The position numbers and the translations under genes are program-made. 64,000 nt of DNA from Trichopria drosophilae. Taxonomy: Eukaryota > Arthropoda > Insecta > Hymenoptera > Diapriidae. The number at the start of each line of letters is the position of its first letter. Positions within the stretch are counted from its first letter, which is position 1. Positions 46,991-62,979 of this stretch are shown here, piece by piece. The stretch is from assembly GCA_030407085.1 (NCBI GenBank), contig CM059584.1, forward strand, positions 140,544,001 to 140,608,000, read 5' to 3'. The notes beneath the pieces were generated by a model. That model was not told the DNA's origin. It did no database searches and saw only the letters and a list, made by a program, of their open reading frames with translations.

Positions 46991-48984
46991 AAATTCAATA
47001 CGGTAAGAATATTTTTAAAAGTATACGATCATCTTTCTTTGCAATAATTAAATTATTTATTTATTTACTAAATTATAAAACTTTAAAGAATTCTTTTGCA
47101 ATTTTTCAAAAGGGGAAAAGAATAGTATATTACAGTACTTAAAAGAAAATCTTTTCTTGCCGATGCGGGAAGGACGCAAAATCATAGATTAATTCATATA
47201 AAAATGCTTCGCATTCGACTTTTGAAATGTTTACAGGAATTCGCTGTGGGGTTATGATGCGGAAGTCAGGCATTCGAATGTTTCAAGGGGAAGATTCGAA
47301 TGTATCTGACGTTCCAAAGTTGATATGTATATGGCAATAAGAACGTGAATTTCAATAATTTATTGTATAAAAACCAAAGCCTATTAGATAAAACGCTGAA
47401 ACACGTATATTTTTATTTTCGCCCTAGAATACGTACAAAAATTGCCGATAAAAATAGTGACCCCCCCCCCCCCCCGTGGGTTCCCCTTGTCAGATTTGTA
47501 ATAACAATTAGTTCTATTACGACTAAAGTTTTATTTTTAAATATTAAATTTATTGACCGCATAACGAATATCCAACGCCAGAAGAAAGTCTGCTATAACC
47601 TGAAGAGTGCGCTACTCTCACACGCGTAATCAATGTATTTTACAGTTTAAATCTGTAATTATCCTACTCGAAATTCGTTTAACACGTGCTTTTGACTAAA
47701 TAAAAAATTGTGAACGAAAATTTCATAATTATCTTAGGATATTTATAGAATTAATATTTATTAGAACGAAATGTTATTCTCGATTAGAAAGGTAAAATTA
47801 CTATATCAATCCGTGGTTACGAGGACTAGTTCTTTTCCACTGCTTCGATATTTCTCTATGCTCTGAATCTAGTAACTCGAAACGCGCGGCGTCTAGTAAA
47901 TTTATAGAAATATAATATCTAACCGTTGTAAATTACACGTGTAGGTATTATCAAACTTATGAAAATATAAAAAGTATGAGCGAAATTCATTGCTTTTTTT
48001 TAATGTGTTGATATAAGAAAAGTCAAAACAGACATATAACTATTGTTTATTTATAAATATTTATTATAAATTAAACTTCAGTATAAAACAGCTTTTAATA
48101 TCGTAAATATTTATTTAAAATATTTTAGAACTATGCAAGTTCCAGATTACTAATCAAGTACTTTTAAATATTCAAAGTAAATATAATATCTACTAATATT
48201 TTCTAAAAAAATAAATTACAATAATTGTATGCCTCTATCTATAAGCAATAAAAATTATGCAATGTTTAATTAATATTATGAAAGTTCAAGGTAACTAAAA
48301 CAGGTAATATTTATAATATTTCTTAAAAGTGTCTCATTTTATGATGGCTTAAATTTCCCTTAAAATATTCTGAATTTGAAAGTCGTTCGGGTAAACAAAT
48401 TGTGAAAGTTAATTGTCGGTTTGGGATTATCTCTACTTCGACAAACCTTCGTACCTGAATCTGTCTATAAATAATACCTCATGACAAATTTGTATTGAAA
48501 GATGTACACCTGAACAAACCTACCTGGACTTGAAAAAATCCAGGGTTTTTCCCTGTTACCATGGAATGTTGCATCGATGTATGCGACAATTTAGCAACTT
48601 TTCACATACACTACAAATTACACTTTAACTACCCACTTTCAAACGAAACGCAAGTAAAAAGTTCTTCTAGTTTATGTACAACAAGGATGAAAGCTTTTTT
48701 ATTTAGTACTGTTATTTACTTTAAGTAAGATGCAATTGAAGAAGAACAAATTATAAAACATGTATGGTTAACTTTTTAAAAAATAATGTTTTCTTCAAAT
48801 TTTATTAAATAAATGTGTAATGATGAAAATGATTTATTTGAAAAAAAGTGTTGTTTTCGTCATTCCTTTTATGAAATTAAAAATTGCAAACGACATTTTC
48901 ATTATTAACATTGTTTATTATTAAAAATGTATTAATAATTCTGTTTTAAGACGACTTTAAAAATATCCGATGTAAAAATATATC

Positions 48985-51900
48985 TGTATCATCTTCGGAC
49001 GTTACCCACTTTCAAAGCAAACCCATTACTTTCTATCGTCATGAGTAAGCGATTAAAATGTATATAGTTTTACATTAAAGTATTATCGTATATTATTCAG
49101 TTAGTAAATGAGTTCCTACTGATAACTCAACTGATTTTAACCGTTAGGGAATATTTTGAAGAATATCAAAAATATTTTCTCGTAATGCTAAAATAATCGT
49201 AGAAAAAATTCTAATAAACGATCAATTTTAAAATGTACAAATTAATAATTTTCATTAATTCTATGCATACAACGATCGAATATTTCTCTTGTTTTCAATA
49301 ACTATGAGAAGTTTTAAAAAAGTCATTTATAAAACATGTATGGTTGAAGTATGGTTAATAGATTGATAAATAGTTCTTGGAATTTATGACTCACTAAATG
49401 TGCAGCTGCACAATATGAAATTCGGTTACACGAAAGATAAACTATTTTTATTTTTTAGGAAATTATTAATGACAATGGAAATTTTGTAATAATTAAAACA
49501 TAATATTTTAAATTTTTAAGAATTTTAAAAAGAATTATTTATAATAATGAAGAGATGTAATGAATATCTGATACATGCTAATTTATTAAAAGTTACAAAA
49601 GAGTTCTTTTTAAAGAATCAATTTCCTAGCAAACACAAGAAATCCCATAATAATTTATATTTTATTTATAAAAATGATTTTTACATTTTAATTAATGAGT
49701 AAAACAAGAATACTTTAAGTATTATCATTTCGGACTTTATATATAAATTAATTATATTTTAAAGAATTCTTTCTACGAAAAACAGAAAATAAATATCTTA
49801 ATATTTTGAAGACAAAACAAGTAAAAAATCCCTCGAGTTTATTTATAGAAAAGCTACAAAATCTTCAAGAATTATAAAAATAAAACGTAATTTTTGTACT
49901 ACTGGAATTTACTTAAAATTATTTATTTTACTTTAAAACAATTAGAAAAGAACGAATTACAATAAATGTATGGTTTACTTTCTAAAAAATACAGTTTCCA
50001 TAATAATTACAAAAATTTATAAATTTAGTTTTTGTGGAACATTTAAATAGAATTATTTATAATAATTAAGAGATGGAACGAATATTCGCTATGAGGTAAT
50101 TTATTAAGAGTTACAAAATAGTTCTTTTTGAAGAATTAATTTCCCAGTAAACAAAAGAAACTCTATAATAATTTATATTTCATTTATAAAAATTATTCTT
50201 AAATACTTTTTAACTAATGAATAAAACAAGAATTCTTAGTGTATCTTGAAGTATTAAATTATTTCGTTTAAAGATTCTTTTGATGAAAAGCGACTCTTTG
50301 GATAATAATAATTAACATAGAAGAAAAGTTAATTAAAAAAAGAAATATGTTAACATTTTTATAAGAAGTCACCTAAAAAATTCGTCGAATTTATTTATAA
50401 AAATCGATAAAAATATCTTCCAGAATTATACAGACAAAACTTTTTTATTTAGTACTGGAATTTACTTTAAATAATACTTAAAAACTATTAAAAAATTACA
50501 AATTACAAGAAATTTATCGTTTATTTTCTGAAAAATATTGTTTTCTTCAAATTCTATAAAAAAAATTCAATTTTCAAAATTTATGTAATGACGAATATGA
50601 TTTATTTGAAAAATGTATTGTTTCCGACATTCCTTTTACAAAATTAAAAATTCCAAACGAAATTTTCATTATTAACAATGTTAATTATTAAAAATGTATC
50701 AATAATTCGGTTTTAAGAGGACTTTTAAAAAATCTGATGTTATAATGTACCTATAGCATCTTCGGACATTACCCACTTTCAAAGCAATCTCATTTTTTCT
50801 ATAGTTATGAAAAGTGATTAAAATGTATTTAGTTTTACATGAAAGTATTATCGTATATTATTTACTACTGGAATTTACTTTAAATAAATAAAATTAAAAA
50901 TGAACGAATAAATAAATTTATCATTTATTTTCTAAAAAATCCAGTTTTCTTCATATTTCTATTAAAAAGAAATTTTCAAAATTGATGTAATGATGAAAAT
51001 GATTTATGCGAAAAAAGTATTGTTTTCGACATTCTTTTTACGTAATTAAAAATTCCAAATTAAATTTTCATTAATAACGATGTTAATTATTAAAAAATCT
51101 GATGAAAAATTTAACAATTTAGTAGATATTGCAATATTAATCATAATGTTATGAACAAACAATTGTTCAAACCACAGTTCAGAATAATTTACATTCGTTA
51201 AAAAACGTGTTATAATAAAGTATTAAACGTTAAAATACTTTTATTTTTTAGAAAATCACTAATAAAACAAAGGGGACTTTATACTCAATAAAAAAGGTTT
51301 TAAATTTTGATTTTCTAAAGCATTTAAAAACAATTATTATAATAATGAAGAGCTCTAACGAATATTCGCTATCAGCTAATTTTTTACATAAAAGAGTTCT
51401 TTTTGAAGAATTAATTTCATAGTAAACAAAAGAAACTCTGTAATAATTTATATTCTTTTATAAAAATTATTATTAAATACTTTTTAATTAATGAATAAAA
51501 CAAGAATTCTTAGTGTATACTTATCGTAATAAATTATTTCGTTTAACAATTTTTTTTTTCGAAAAGCGAGTCTTTAGATAAAAATAATTAAGGTAGAAGG
51601 AAAGTTATTAAAAAAAATAAAGATACTAACATTTTGAAGAGAATACAAGTAAAAAATTCGTCGAGTTTATTGATACAAATCGATAAAAATATCTTCAAGA
51701 ATTATACAAACAAAACTTTTTTATTTAGTACTGGAATTTACTTTAAATAAATACTTAAAAACTATTAAAAAATTACAAATTACAAGAAATTTCTGGTTTA
51801 AATACTATAAAAAATTCAATTTTCAAAATTTGTGTAATGACGAATATGATTTATTTGAAAAAAGTATTGTTTTCGACATTCCTTTTACGAAATTAAAAAT

Positions 51901-54900
51901 TCCAAAAGAAATTTTCATTATTAACAATGTTAATTATTAAAAATATATTAATAATTCTGTTTTAAGACGACTTTAAAAATATCTGATGTAAAAATGTATC
52001 TGTATCATCTTCGGACGTTACCCACTTTCAAAGCAATGTCATTTACTTTCTGTAGTCATGAAAAGTGATTAAAATGTATTTAGTTTTACATTAAAGTATT
52101 ATCGTATATTATTTAGTGCTGGGATTTACTTTAAGTAAATACATAAATAGAATTAAAAATGAACGAATGACAATAAATTTATCGTTTATTTTCTAAAAAA
52201 TACAGTTTTCTTCATATTTCTATTAAAAAGACATTTTCAAACTTTATGTAATTATGAAAATTACTTATTCGAAAAAAAGTTTTCGACATTCCTTTTAAGT
52301 AATGGAAAATTCCAAACGAAATTTTCATTATTAAGAATGTTAATTATTAAAAATGTATTAATAATTCTATTTTAAGAGGACTTTTAAAAAATCTGGTGTA
52401 AATGCAATATGAATAATAATGTTATAAACAATGAATTGTTCAAAATACATTTCAGAATGATTTTCATTCGTTAAAATACTTTTATTTTTTAGAAAATTAC
52501 TAATATAACAAGGGGAATTTTATAATAATTAAACAAGTTTATAAATTTTATTTTTGTAAAATGATTTATTTCCAATAATAATATTGAATGATTTTTAATT
52601 AATGAATAAAACAAGAATTCTTAGTGTATGCTTTACGTATTACATTATTTCCTTTAAAAATTCTTTTTACGAAAAGCGAGTCTTTTGGTAATAATAATTA
52701 ATATAGAAGAAAAGTTATTACAAAAAGAAATCTATTGACATTTTTAAGAGACAACAAGTAAAAAATTTGTCGAGTTTATTTATAAAAAAAGATAATTTTG
52801 TTTTTGTAAAACATTTAAAAGAATTATTTATAATAATTATTTGTAAATACTTTTTAATTAATAAATAAAATTAGAATTCCGAGTGTGTGCTTTAAGTATT
52901 ACATTATTTCCTTTAAAAATTATTTTTTCGAAAAGCCAGTCTTGGGATAATAATAATTAACAAAGAAGAAAAGTCATTAAAAAAATAAATTTATTAATAT
53001 TTTGAAAAAAACGCAAGTAAACAATTCTTTTAGTTTATGTATAAAAAAGATAAAAACTTTTTTATTTAGTACTGGAATTTACTTTAAATAAATGCTTAAA
53101 GACAGTTAAATTACAACAAATTTATGGTTTTCTTGCTAAAAAATACAATTTTCTTCAAATTTTTATTAAATAAATCAATTTTCAACATTTATGTAACGAT
53201 GAAAATGATTTTTATGAAATAATATTGTTTTCGGCATTAGTTTTACGTAATTAAAAATTCGAGCAAATATCTTATTTTCCTTTGTTACACATATTATTTT
53301 CTGCAGTGAAAGAGAATATTTCTCAAAAATTTATCTGATTTTAATAAACATTTTTGTCATAAATGCATATATTTACGGAAACATTCAACTAAAACGATAA
53401 ATTAAATATGGAATCAATGATTATCATAAAATTAATAAACGTATTTATATTTAAAATCTGATGGTATTAAAATGTACTCAGAAAGTCTGCAACTATAACC
53501 TGAAGAGTGCGCTACTCTCACACGCGTAATCAATGTATTTTACGTTTTAAATCTGTAATTATCCTACTCGAAGTTCGTTTAACACGTGCTTTTGTCTAAA
53601 TAAAATTATGAACGAAAATGTCATAATTATCTTAGGATATTTATAGAGATAATATTTATTATAACGAAATCTTATTCTCGTTTAGAAAGGTAAAATTACT
53701 ATATCAATCCGTGGTTACGAGGACTAATTCTTTTCCACTGCTTCGATATTTCCCTATGCTCGGAATCTAGTAACTCGCAACGCGCGGCGTCTAGTAAATT
53801 TATAGAAATGTAATATATCTAACCGTCGTAAATTACACGTGGAAATATTATCAAACTTATGAAAATACAAAAAGTATGAGCGAAATTCATTGCTTTTTTT
53901 AATGTGTTGATATAAGAAAAGTCAAAACAGATATAATTGCGTGATTAAATCTATTTTATAATATAAATTACTAATCACTTAGTTCATTACGTGAAAATAC
54001 GTTTAGAAAATTTTTCGTTGTGGTTTACATAATATTTTGAATTTTTTTAATAGATCTTTTTTCTATAAACAAAAACAATGTGTTAATTATTTCATTTTGA
54101 AAATTTTAATATTTTTATGAAATTGTGAATTTTTATGTTGAACCATGTAATAATATATTAATATTAAATGTTAATACCTTTTTAAGGATTAAAAAATAAT
54201 TCATAGCCTCAAATTAACTATTGTTTATTTAGAAATATTTATTATAAATTAAACTTCAGTATAAAACAGTTTTTAATATCGTAAATATTTATTTCAAATA
54301 CTTTAGAACTATGCAAGTTCCAGATTACTAATCAAGTACTTTTAAATATTCAAAGTAAATATAATATCTACTAATATTTTCTAAAAAAATAAATTACAAT
54401 AATTGTATGCCTCTATCTATAAGCAATAAAAATTATGCAATGTTTAATTAATATTATGAAAGTTCAAGGTAACTAAAACAGGTAATATTTATAATATTTC
54501 TTAAAAGTGTCTCATTTTATGATGGCTTAAATTTCCCTTAAAATATTCTGAATTTGAAAGTCGTTCGGGTAAACAAATTGTGAAAGTTAATTGTCGGTTT
54601 GGGATTATCTCTACTTCGACAAAACTTCGTACCTGAATCTGTCTATAAATAATACCTCATGACAAATTTGTATTGAAAGATGTACACCTGAACAAACCTA
54701 CCTGGACTTGAGAAAATCCAGGGTTTTTCCCTATTACCGTGGGAAAGTTGCAGCGATGTATGCGATAATTTAGCAACTTTTCACATACACTACAAATTAC
54801 ACTTTAACTACCCACTTTCAAACAAAACGCAAGTAAAAAGTTCTTCTAGTTTATGTACAACAAGGATGAAAGCTTTTTTATTTAGTACTGTTATTTACTT

Positions 54901-57700
54901 TAAGTAAGATGCAATCAAAGAAGAACAAATTATAAAACATGTATGGTTAACTTTTTAAAAAATAATGCTTTCTTCAAATTTTATTAAAAAAAATTGTGTA
55001 ATGAAGAAAATGATTTATTTGAAAAAAAGTATTGTTTTCGTCATTCCTTTTATGAAATTAAAAATTCCACACGAAATTTTCAATATTAACAATGTTAATT
55101 ATTAAAAATGTATTAATAATTCGGTTTTAAGATGACTTTTAAAACATCTGATGTTATAATGTACCTATAGCATCTTCGGACATTACCCACTTTCAAAGCA
55201 ATCTCATTTTTTCTATAGTCATGAAAAGTGATTAAAATGTATTTAGTTTTACATTAAAGCATTATCGTATATTATTTAGTACTGGAATTCACTTTAAATA
55301 AATAAAATTAAAAATGAACGAATAACAATAAATTTATCATTTATTTTCTAAAAAATACCGTTTTCTTCATATTTCTATTAAAAAGAAATTTTCAAAATTG
55401 ATGTAATGATGAAAATGATTTATGCGAAAAAAGTATTGTTTTCGACATTCTTTTTATGTAATTAAAAATTCCAAATTAAATTTTCATTAATATCGATGTT
55501 AATTATTAAAAAATCCGATGAAAAATTTAACAAATTAGTAGATATTGCAATATTTATCATAATGTTATGAACAAAGAAATGTTGAAAATCCATTTCAGAA
55601 TGATTTTCATTCGTTAAAATACTTTTTTAGAAAATTACTAATATAACAACGGGAATTTTATAATAATTAAATGAGTAACTTTTGTTTTTGTAAAACATTT
55701 AAAAAGAATTATTTATAATAACGATTTTTAATGCTTTTTAATTAATGAATAAAACAAGAATTCTCAAAGTATACTTGAAGTATTAAATTATTTCGTTTAA
55801 AAATTATTTTTTCGGAAAGCCAGTCTTGCAATAATAATAATTAATATAGAAGAAAAGTTCTTAAAAAAAATAGACATATTAACATTTTGAAGAGAATACA
55901 AATAAAAAATTCGTTGAGTTTATTTATAAAAATAGATAAAAACATCTTCAAGAATTATACAAAGAAAACTTTTTTATTTTGTACTTAAATTTACTTGAAA
56001 TAAATACTTAAATACAATTAAAAATGAACAAATTCCAATAAATTTATCGTTTATTTTCTAAAAAATACAATTTTCTTCACATTTTTATTAAGAAAAAATG
56101 AATTTTCAACATTTATGTAAGGATGAAAATGATTTTTCTGAAAAAGTATTGTTTTCTACATTCTTTTTAGGTAATTGAAAATTCCAAACTAACTTTTCGT
56201 TATTAACAATGTTAATTATTAAAAATGTATTAATAATTCTGTTTTAAGACGACTTTAAAAATATCTGATGTAAAAATGTATCTGTATCATCTTCGGACGT
56301 TACCCACTTTCAAAGCAATGTCATTTACTTTCTGTAGTCATGAAAAGTGATTAAAATGTATTTAGTTTTACATTAAAGTATTATCGTATATTATTTAGTG
56401 CTGAAATTTACTTTAAATAAATACATAAATAGAATTAAAAATGAACGAATGACAATAAATTTATCGTTTATTTTCTAAAAAATACAGTTTTCTTCATATC
56501 TCTATTAAAAAGACATTTTCAAACTTTATGTAATTATGAAAATTACTTATTCGAAAAAAAGTTTTCGACATTCCTTTTAAGTAATGGAAAATTCCAAACG
56601 AAAATTTCATTATTAAGAATGTTAATTATTAAAAATGTATTAATAATTCTATTTTAAGAGGACTTTTAAAAAATCTGGTGTAAATGCAATATGAATAATA
56701 ATATTACAAACAATGAATTGTTGAAAATCCATTTCAGAATGATTTTCATTCGTTAAAATACTTTTATTTTTTAGAAAATTACTAATATAACAAGGGGAAT
56801 TTTATAATAATTAAACAAGTTTATAAATTTTATTTTTGTAAAACATTTAAAAAGATTTATTTCCAATAATAATATTGAATGATTTTTAATTAATGAATAA
56901 AACAAGAATTGTTAGCACATACTTTTTACGTATTACATTATTTCGTTTAAAAATTCTTTTTACGAAAAGCGTATCTTTTGATAATAATAATTAATACAGA
57001 AGAAAAGTTATTACAAAAAGAAATCTATGGACATTTTTAAGAGACCACAAGTTAAAAATTTGTCGAGTTTATATATAAAAAAAGATAATTTTGTTTTTGT
57101 AAAACATTTAAAAAGAATTATTTATAATAATTATTTGTAAATACTTTTTAATTAATAAATAAAACAAGAATTCCGAGTGTATGCTTTAAGTATTACATTA
57201 TTTCCTTTAAAAATTATTTTTTCGAAAAGCCAGTCTTGGGATAATAATAATTAACAAAGAAGAAAAGTTATTAAAAAAAGAAATTTATTAACATTTTGAA
57301 AAAAAACGCAAGTAAACAATTCTTTTAGTTTATGTATAAAAAAGATAAAAACTTTTTTATTTAGTACTGGAATTTACTTTATATAAATACTTAAAGACAG
57401 TTAAATTACAACAAATTTATGGTTTTCTTGCTAAAAAATACAATTTTCTTCAAATTTTTATTAACAAAAAATAAATTTTCAACATTCTTTTTACGTAATT
57501 AAACATTTCAAACTAACTTTTCATTATTAAGAATGTTAATAATTAAAAATGTATTAATAATTCTATATTAAAACGATTTTTAAAAAATCTCGCGTAAATG
57601 CAATATTAATAATAATGTTATAAATAAACAATTGTTCCAAATCCATTTCAGAATGATTTTGATTCATTAAAACTATATTATACTAAATTATTCATCATTA
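48985..57700 (+). repeat. AT-rich higher-order repeat block
   Basis: A marker, CTTCGGACRTTACCCACTTT followed by CAAAGCAA, recurs at about 48994, 50757, 52009, 55177 and 56289 (also about 26345 and 26850), with ATTAAAATGTATTTAGTTTT after it each time. Longer blocks are duplicated: 50745-51110 with 55165-55520, and 52000-53250 with 56280-57500 (offset about 4280). No ORF exceeds background. It looks like decayed, repeatedly duplicated AT-rich DNA between the duplication units and the poly(A) polymerase gene. Confidence 0.7.
53255..55000 (+). repeat. Large duplication unit, partial copy 3
   Basis: 53255-53479 matches 39470-39690 and 22620-22840, and 53480-54200 matches 22936-23450 plus flank. 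54200-54900 is nearly identical to 48030-48720 (offset about 6180). At 53479 about 95 bp present in copies 1 and 2 are missing, joined at a CAG shared by both edges. The SWIM element and MITE of copy 1 are absent here, which supplies the empty sites. Confidence 0.8.
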
Positions 57701-57892
57701 AAATCCCATAACGTTTCACTAATCGCAATAAAATCTATTAAGATAACGAAAAACAGTTTGTTTACTTGAAAAATCCCATAATAAACCCTAAAATTTGCCT
57801 AAGCCCCCTAGAAAGGTAAAATACACGTATGTTACGGTGGGGGAACGGTTTGGGGCGTGTTTATCACCATTCTGGGGGAAGTCGTAGTCTCT

Positions 57893-57960
57893 CGACCAAT
57901 CAGGATCCGTCGGCCATCTCGAATAAAAGGTAGTGTCCGGCTGAGCACCATCACAGTTCC
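57893..57960 (+). promoter_or_regulatory. Probable promoter of the poly(A) polymerase gene
   Basis: GC content rises sharply from about 57830. A CCAAT box (CGACCAATCAGG) is followed about 20 bp later by a TATA-like AATAAAAGG and then TCACAGTTCC at about 57950, a plausible initiator. The position about 510 bp upstream of the start codon would leave a 5' UTR, possibly with an intron. This is inferred from motifs and position only. Confidence 0.4.
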
Positions 57961-58463
57961 GCTCACTCTCTGGCCAAGTGAAGTCACTCTCGACTGCTCT
58001 CGACCAGTCTCGACCTGTGCCCCATTCCCTGTTCGTCGGGTTAGCTCCTTGTTATCCGTTTATTTGTTTTCGTCACTTTCGTTGTCAAACGGATGGGGCC
58101 CGCGTACAGTTAAGTTCATCTTCAGTTATCGTTCAACCGTCTTCGGTACGACGACATTCAAGACGACGACGACCAAAGTCCGAGGAACCGCGTGCCAGCT
58201 AAGCGACTTTTCGGGGGCTCTTGTAGTTTCTGGACAAAAATTCATTCTTGTCTGTAGTAAATGACAAGAGGACGCCTTCGTCGCCAATTTCTCGAAATTT
58301 TTCTATAAATTTTATAACCTGACGTTGCTGTGATGTCGTTGCTTCTCTGACAGTGTTTTTGGTATATAGAAGCTTGATTTACTCGAAAAGGTACATTTTG
58401 ACATTTTGCACTTGGTACGAGTGTCGATACTCAAAATTTACTGGTATTAGGTCAAGCGACACA

Positions 58464-61795
<3,332 letters not shown>

Positions 61796-62731
61796 ACATT
61801 TAGAACGAGGGTTCACGGAAGGTGCAATCTTGCGATGAGGATAGCAACTCAGGGTTTAGTTTAGACGAGTACAAGCAAAATATAACAACAGGGAAGGATG
61901 TAAGTACACATAACCGTCGAGAAAGAGAATGAGAACAATGATTGGTGTGAAGTTTAATTTTTATTTTTTTTCGTAAGGATATATTTGAGAGTAGCGACGA
62001 GAGTCTGAAGGGCAATCGAATTTTTTCTTTGGATCTTTTCGAGCATCAACTTCGCCTGAGTTAGTAAAAACAATCCTCTCAATTTTGCAAAAAAAAAAAC
62101 AAAAAAAAAAAAAAAACAGATTTGACAACCGTGGCATTGTACATATTTATGTTTTTCCTTTTTTACAAAAATTCCGTAACACTCTGGGAATTTTTTTATG
62201 CTCGAACATCTGTCGAATTTACACACTCGGCAAAAGGAACAAGCGATGTTTCACGCGTGATTATGGCTAATTAGTATAATGTGAATGTAGTGTAGTCTGT
62301 TAGTAAATCGAGAGGTAAATCGGTTAGACACTGCACTTTTAAGCCTCGAAAAGTGATGCATGTAGTTTTGAGCGGAAGTGATAAAGTTGCAACGTTCTTT
62401 GCAACAAAAAGAAACAATGGAACACATTTTATGTGAGAATTATAATGCGAGGTTAGGAAACTTCTAAGTCATGTATAGAAAAATTTCAAAACGACGTTGC
62501 ATGGCCTGAAAGTGCAGAAATAACCTCAAAGTAAAAGAATTGTGTTCATAATTATTTAATGACTTGATAACGGTATTTCGGACCACATATTTCTGTATTT
62601 TTTCATTTTTATATACTTAACAGCGACATTTAGCGAATAATTTTTTTTATGCACTGCATTTATATTGTATTGTTTTTACGCCTCATTTTTTGTAGTGGGT
62701 TTATTCAGCTCATAGTTTTAAGTGAGTGATA
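61796..62731 (+). other. Poly(A) polymerase 3' UTR
   Basis: Non-coding sequence from the stop codon to the polyadenylation signal, about 940 bp. A long A-rich run lies at 62089-62116. No ORF or known element was seen. Confidence 0.6.
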
Positions 62732-62766
62732 TAATAAAGAAAAAAAAAAAAAAAAAAAAAAAAAAA
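62732..62766 (+). terminator. Polyadenylation signal AATAAA next to a genomic A-run
   Basis: AATAAAG is followed at once by about 29 A residues in the genome. The AATAAA is well placed to end the poly(A) polymerase mRNA, although a signal normally lies 10-30 bp upstream of cleavage. A template-encoded A-run can also cause internal priming in cDNA libraries, so the true end needs care. Confidence 0.55.
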
Positions 62767-62830
62767 TGAAAATGTTGTCTACGTTTCTTTGATACTGCGG
62801 GAGTGGTTAATTCCCGATTCCATAATTTCA

Positions 62831-62951
62831 GGATCTGCCGAGTGCGAGTTCAACAGTGGCACAGGAAGGCTTCGTCTGTACTTGACCGCTGCGGGTGATA
62901 TCGTCGCGCCAAGTCACGGATGCTTTTCGCAGCCACCATCCACTGCCCTCC
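62831..62951 (+). CDS. Possible alternative last exon of poly(A) polymerase
   Basis: A good acceptor (CCATAATTTCAG) is followed by GC-richer sequence and a strong donor (CCGT/GTAAGT at about 62952). In exon 5 a cryptic donor AACAAAG/GTACC at about 61729-61735 would leave phase 0 after ...DDMLVTK. Joining it to 62831 gives DLPSASSTVAQEGFVCT and a stop. The phase match and the coding-like composition suggest a second isoform tail, but the donor at about 62952 implies an internal exon, so it could instead belong to a downstream gene or a 3' UTR exon. Low confidence. Confidence 0.3.
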
Positions 62952-62979
62952 GTGTAAGTCCTTCGACATTAGCATAATA

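Larger units (their letters stand above)
39691..47489 (-). mobile_element. 7.8-kb TIR DNA transposon with TCA duplication, secondarily invaded
   Basis: The outer ends CAAGGGGAACCCACGG and CCGTGGGTTCCCCTTG are inverted. Complementarity extends about 385 bp on each side (39691-40080 and 47105-47489), with an indel in the G/C run. TCA flanks both ends (39688-39690 and 47490-47492); the uninterrupted site ACTCAGATTTG is present in copy 1 (about 22836). Removing the nested insertions leaves about 2.4 kb plus arms, which includes a transposase remnant on the minus strand (45405-46061). A 3-bp TSD with a pogo-like transposase is an unusual combination. Confidence 0.88.
27450..49200 (+). repeat. Large tandem-duplication unit, copy 2, expanded by insertions
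   Basis: Collinear with 16040-27020 but about twice as long. The extra length comes from the LINE fragment, minisatellite foldback and palindromic element (28265-31640), unmatched AT-rich DNA (about 32250-34750), a LINE (35806-37913) and the 7.8-kb TIR element (39691-47489). The end, at about 49132-49250, matches the junction between copies 1 and 2 (26975-27020 plus 27446-27500). Confidence 0.7.

Noticed and set aside
57857..58264. 135-codon ORF upstream of poly(A) polymerase
   Set aside because: It overlaps the likely promoter and 5' UTR, where higher GC lengthens chance ORFs. It has no motif and is not in frame with the gene.
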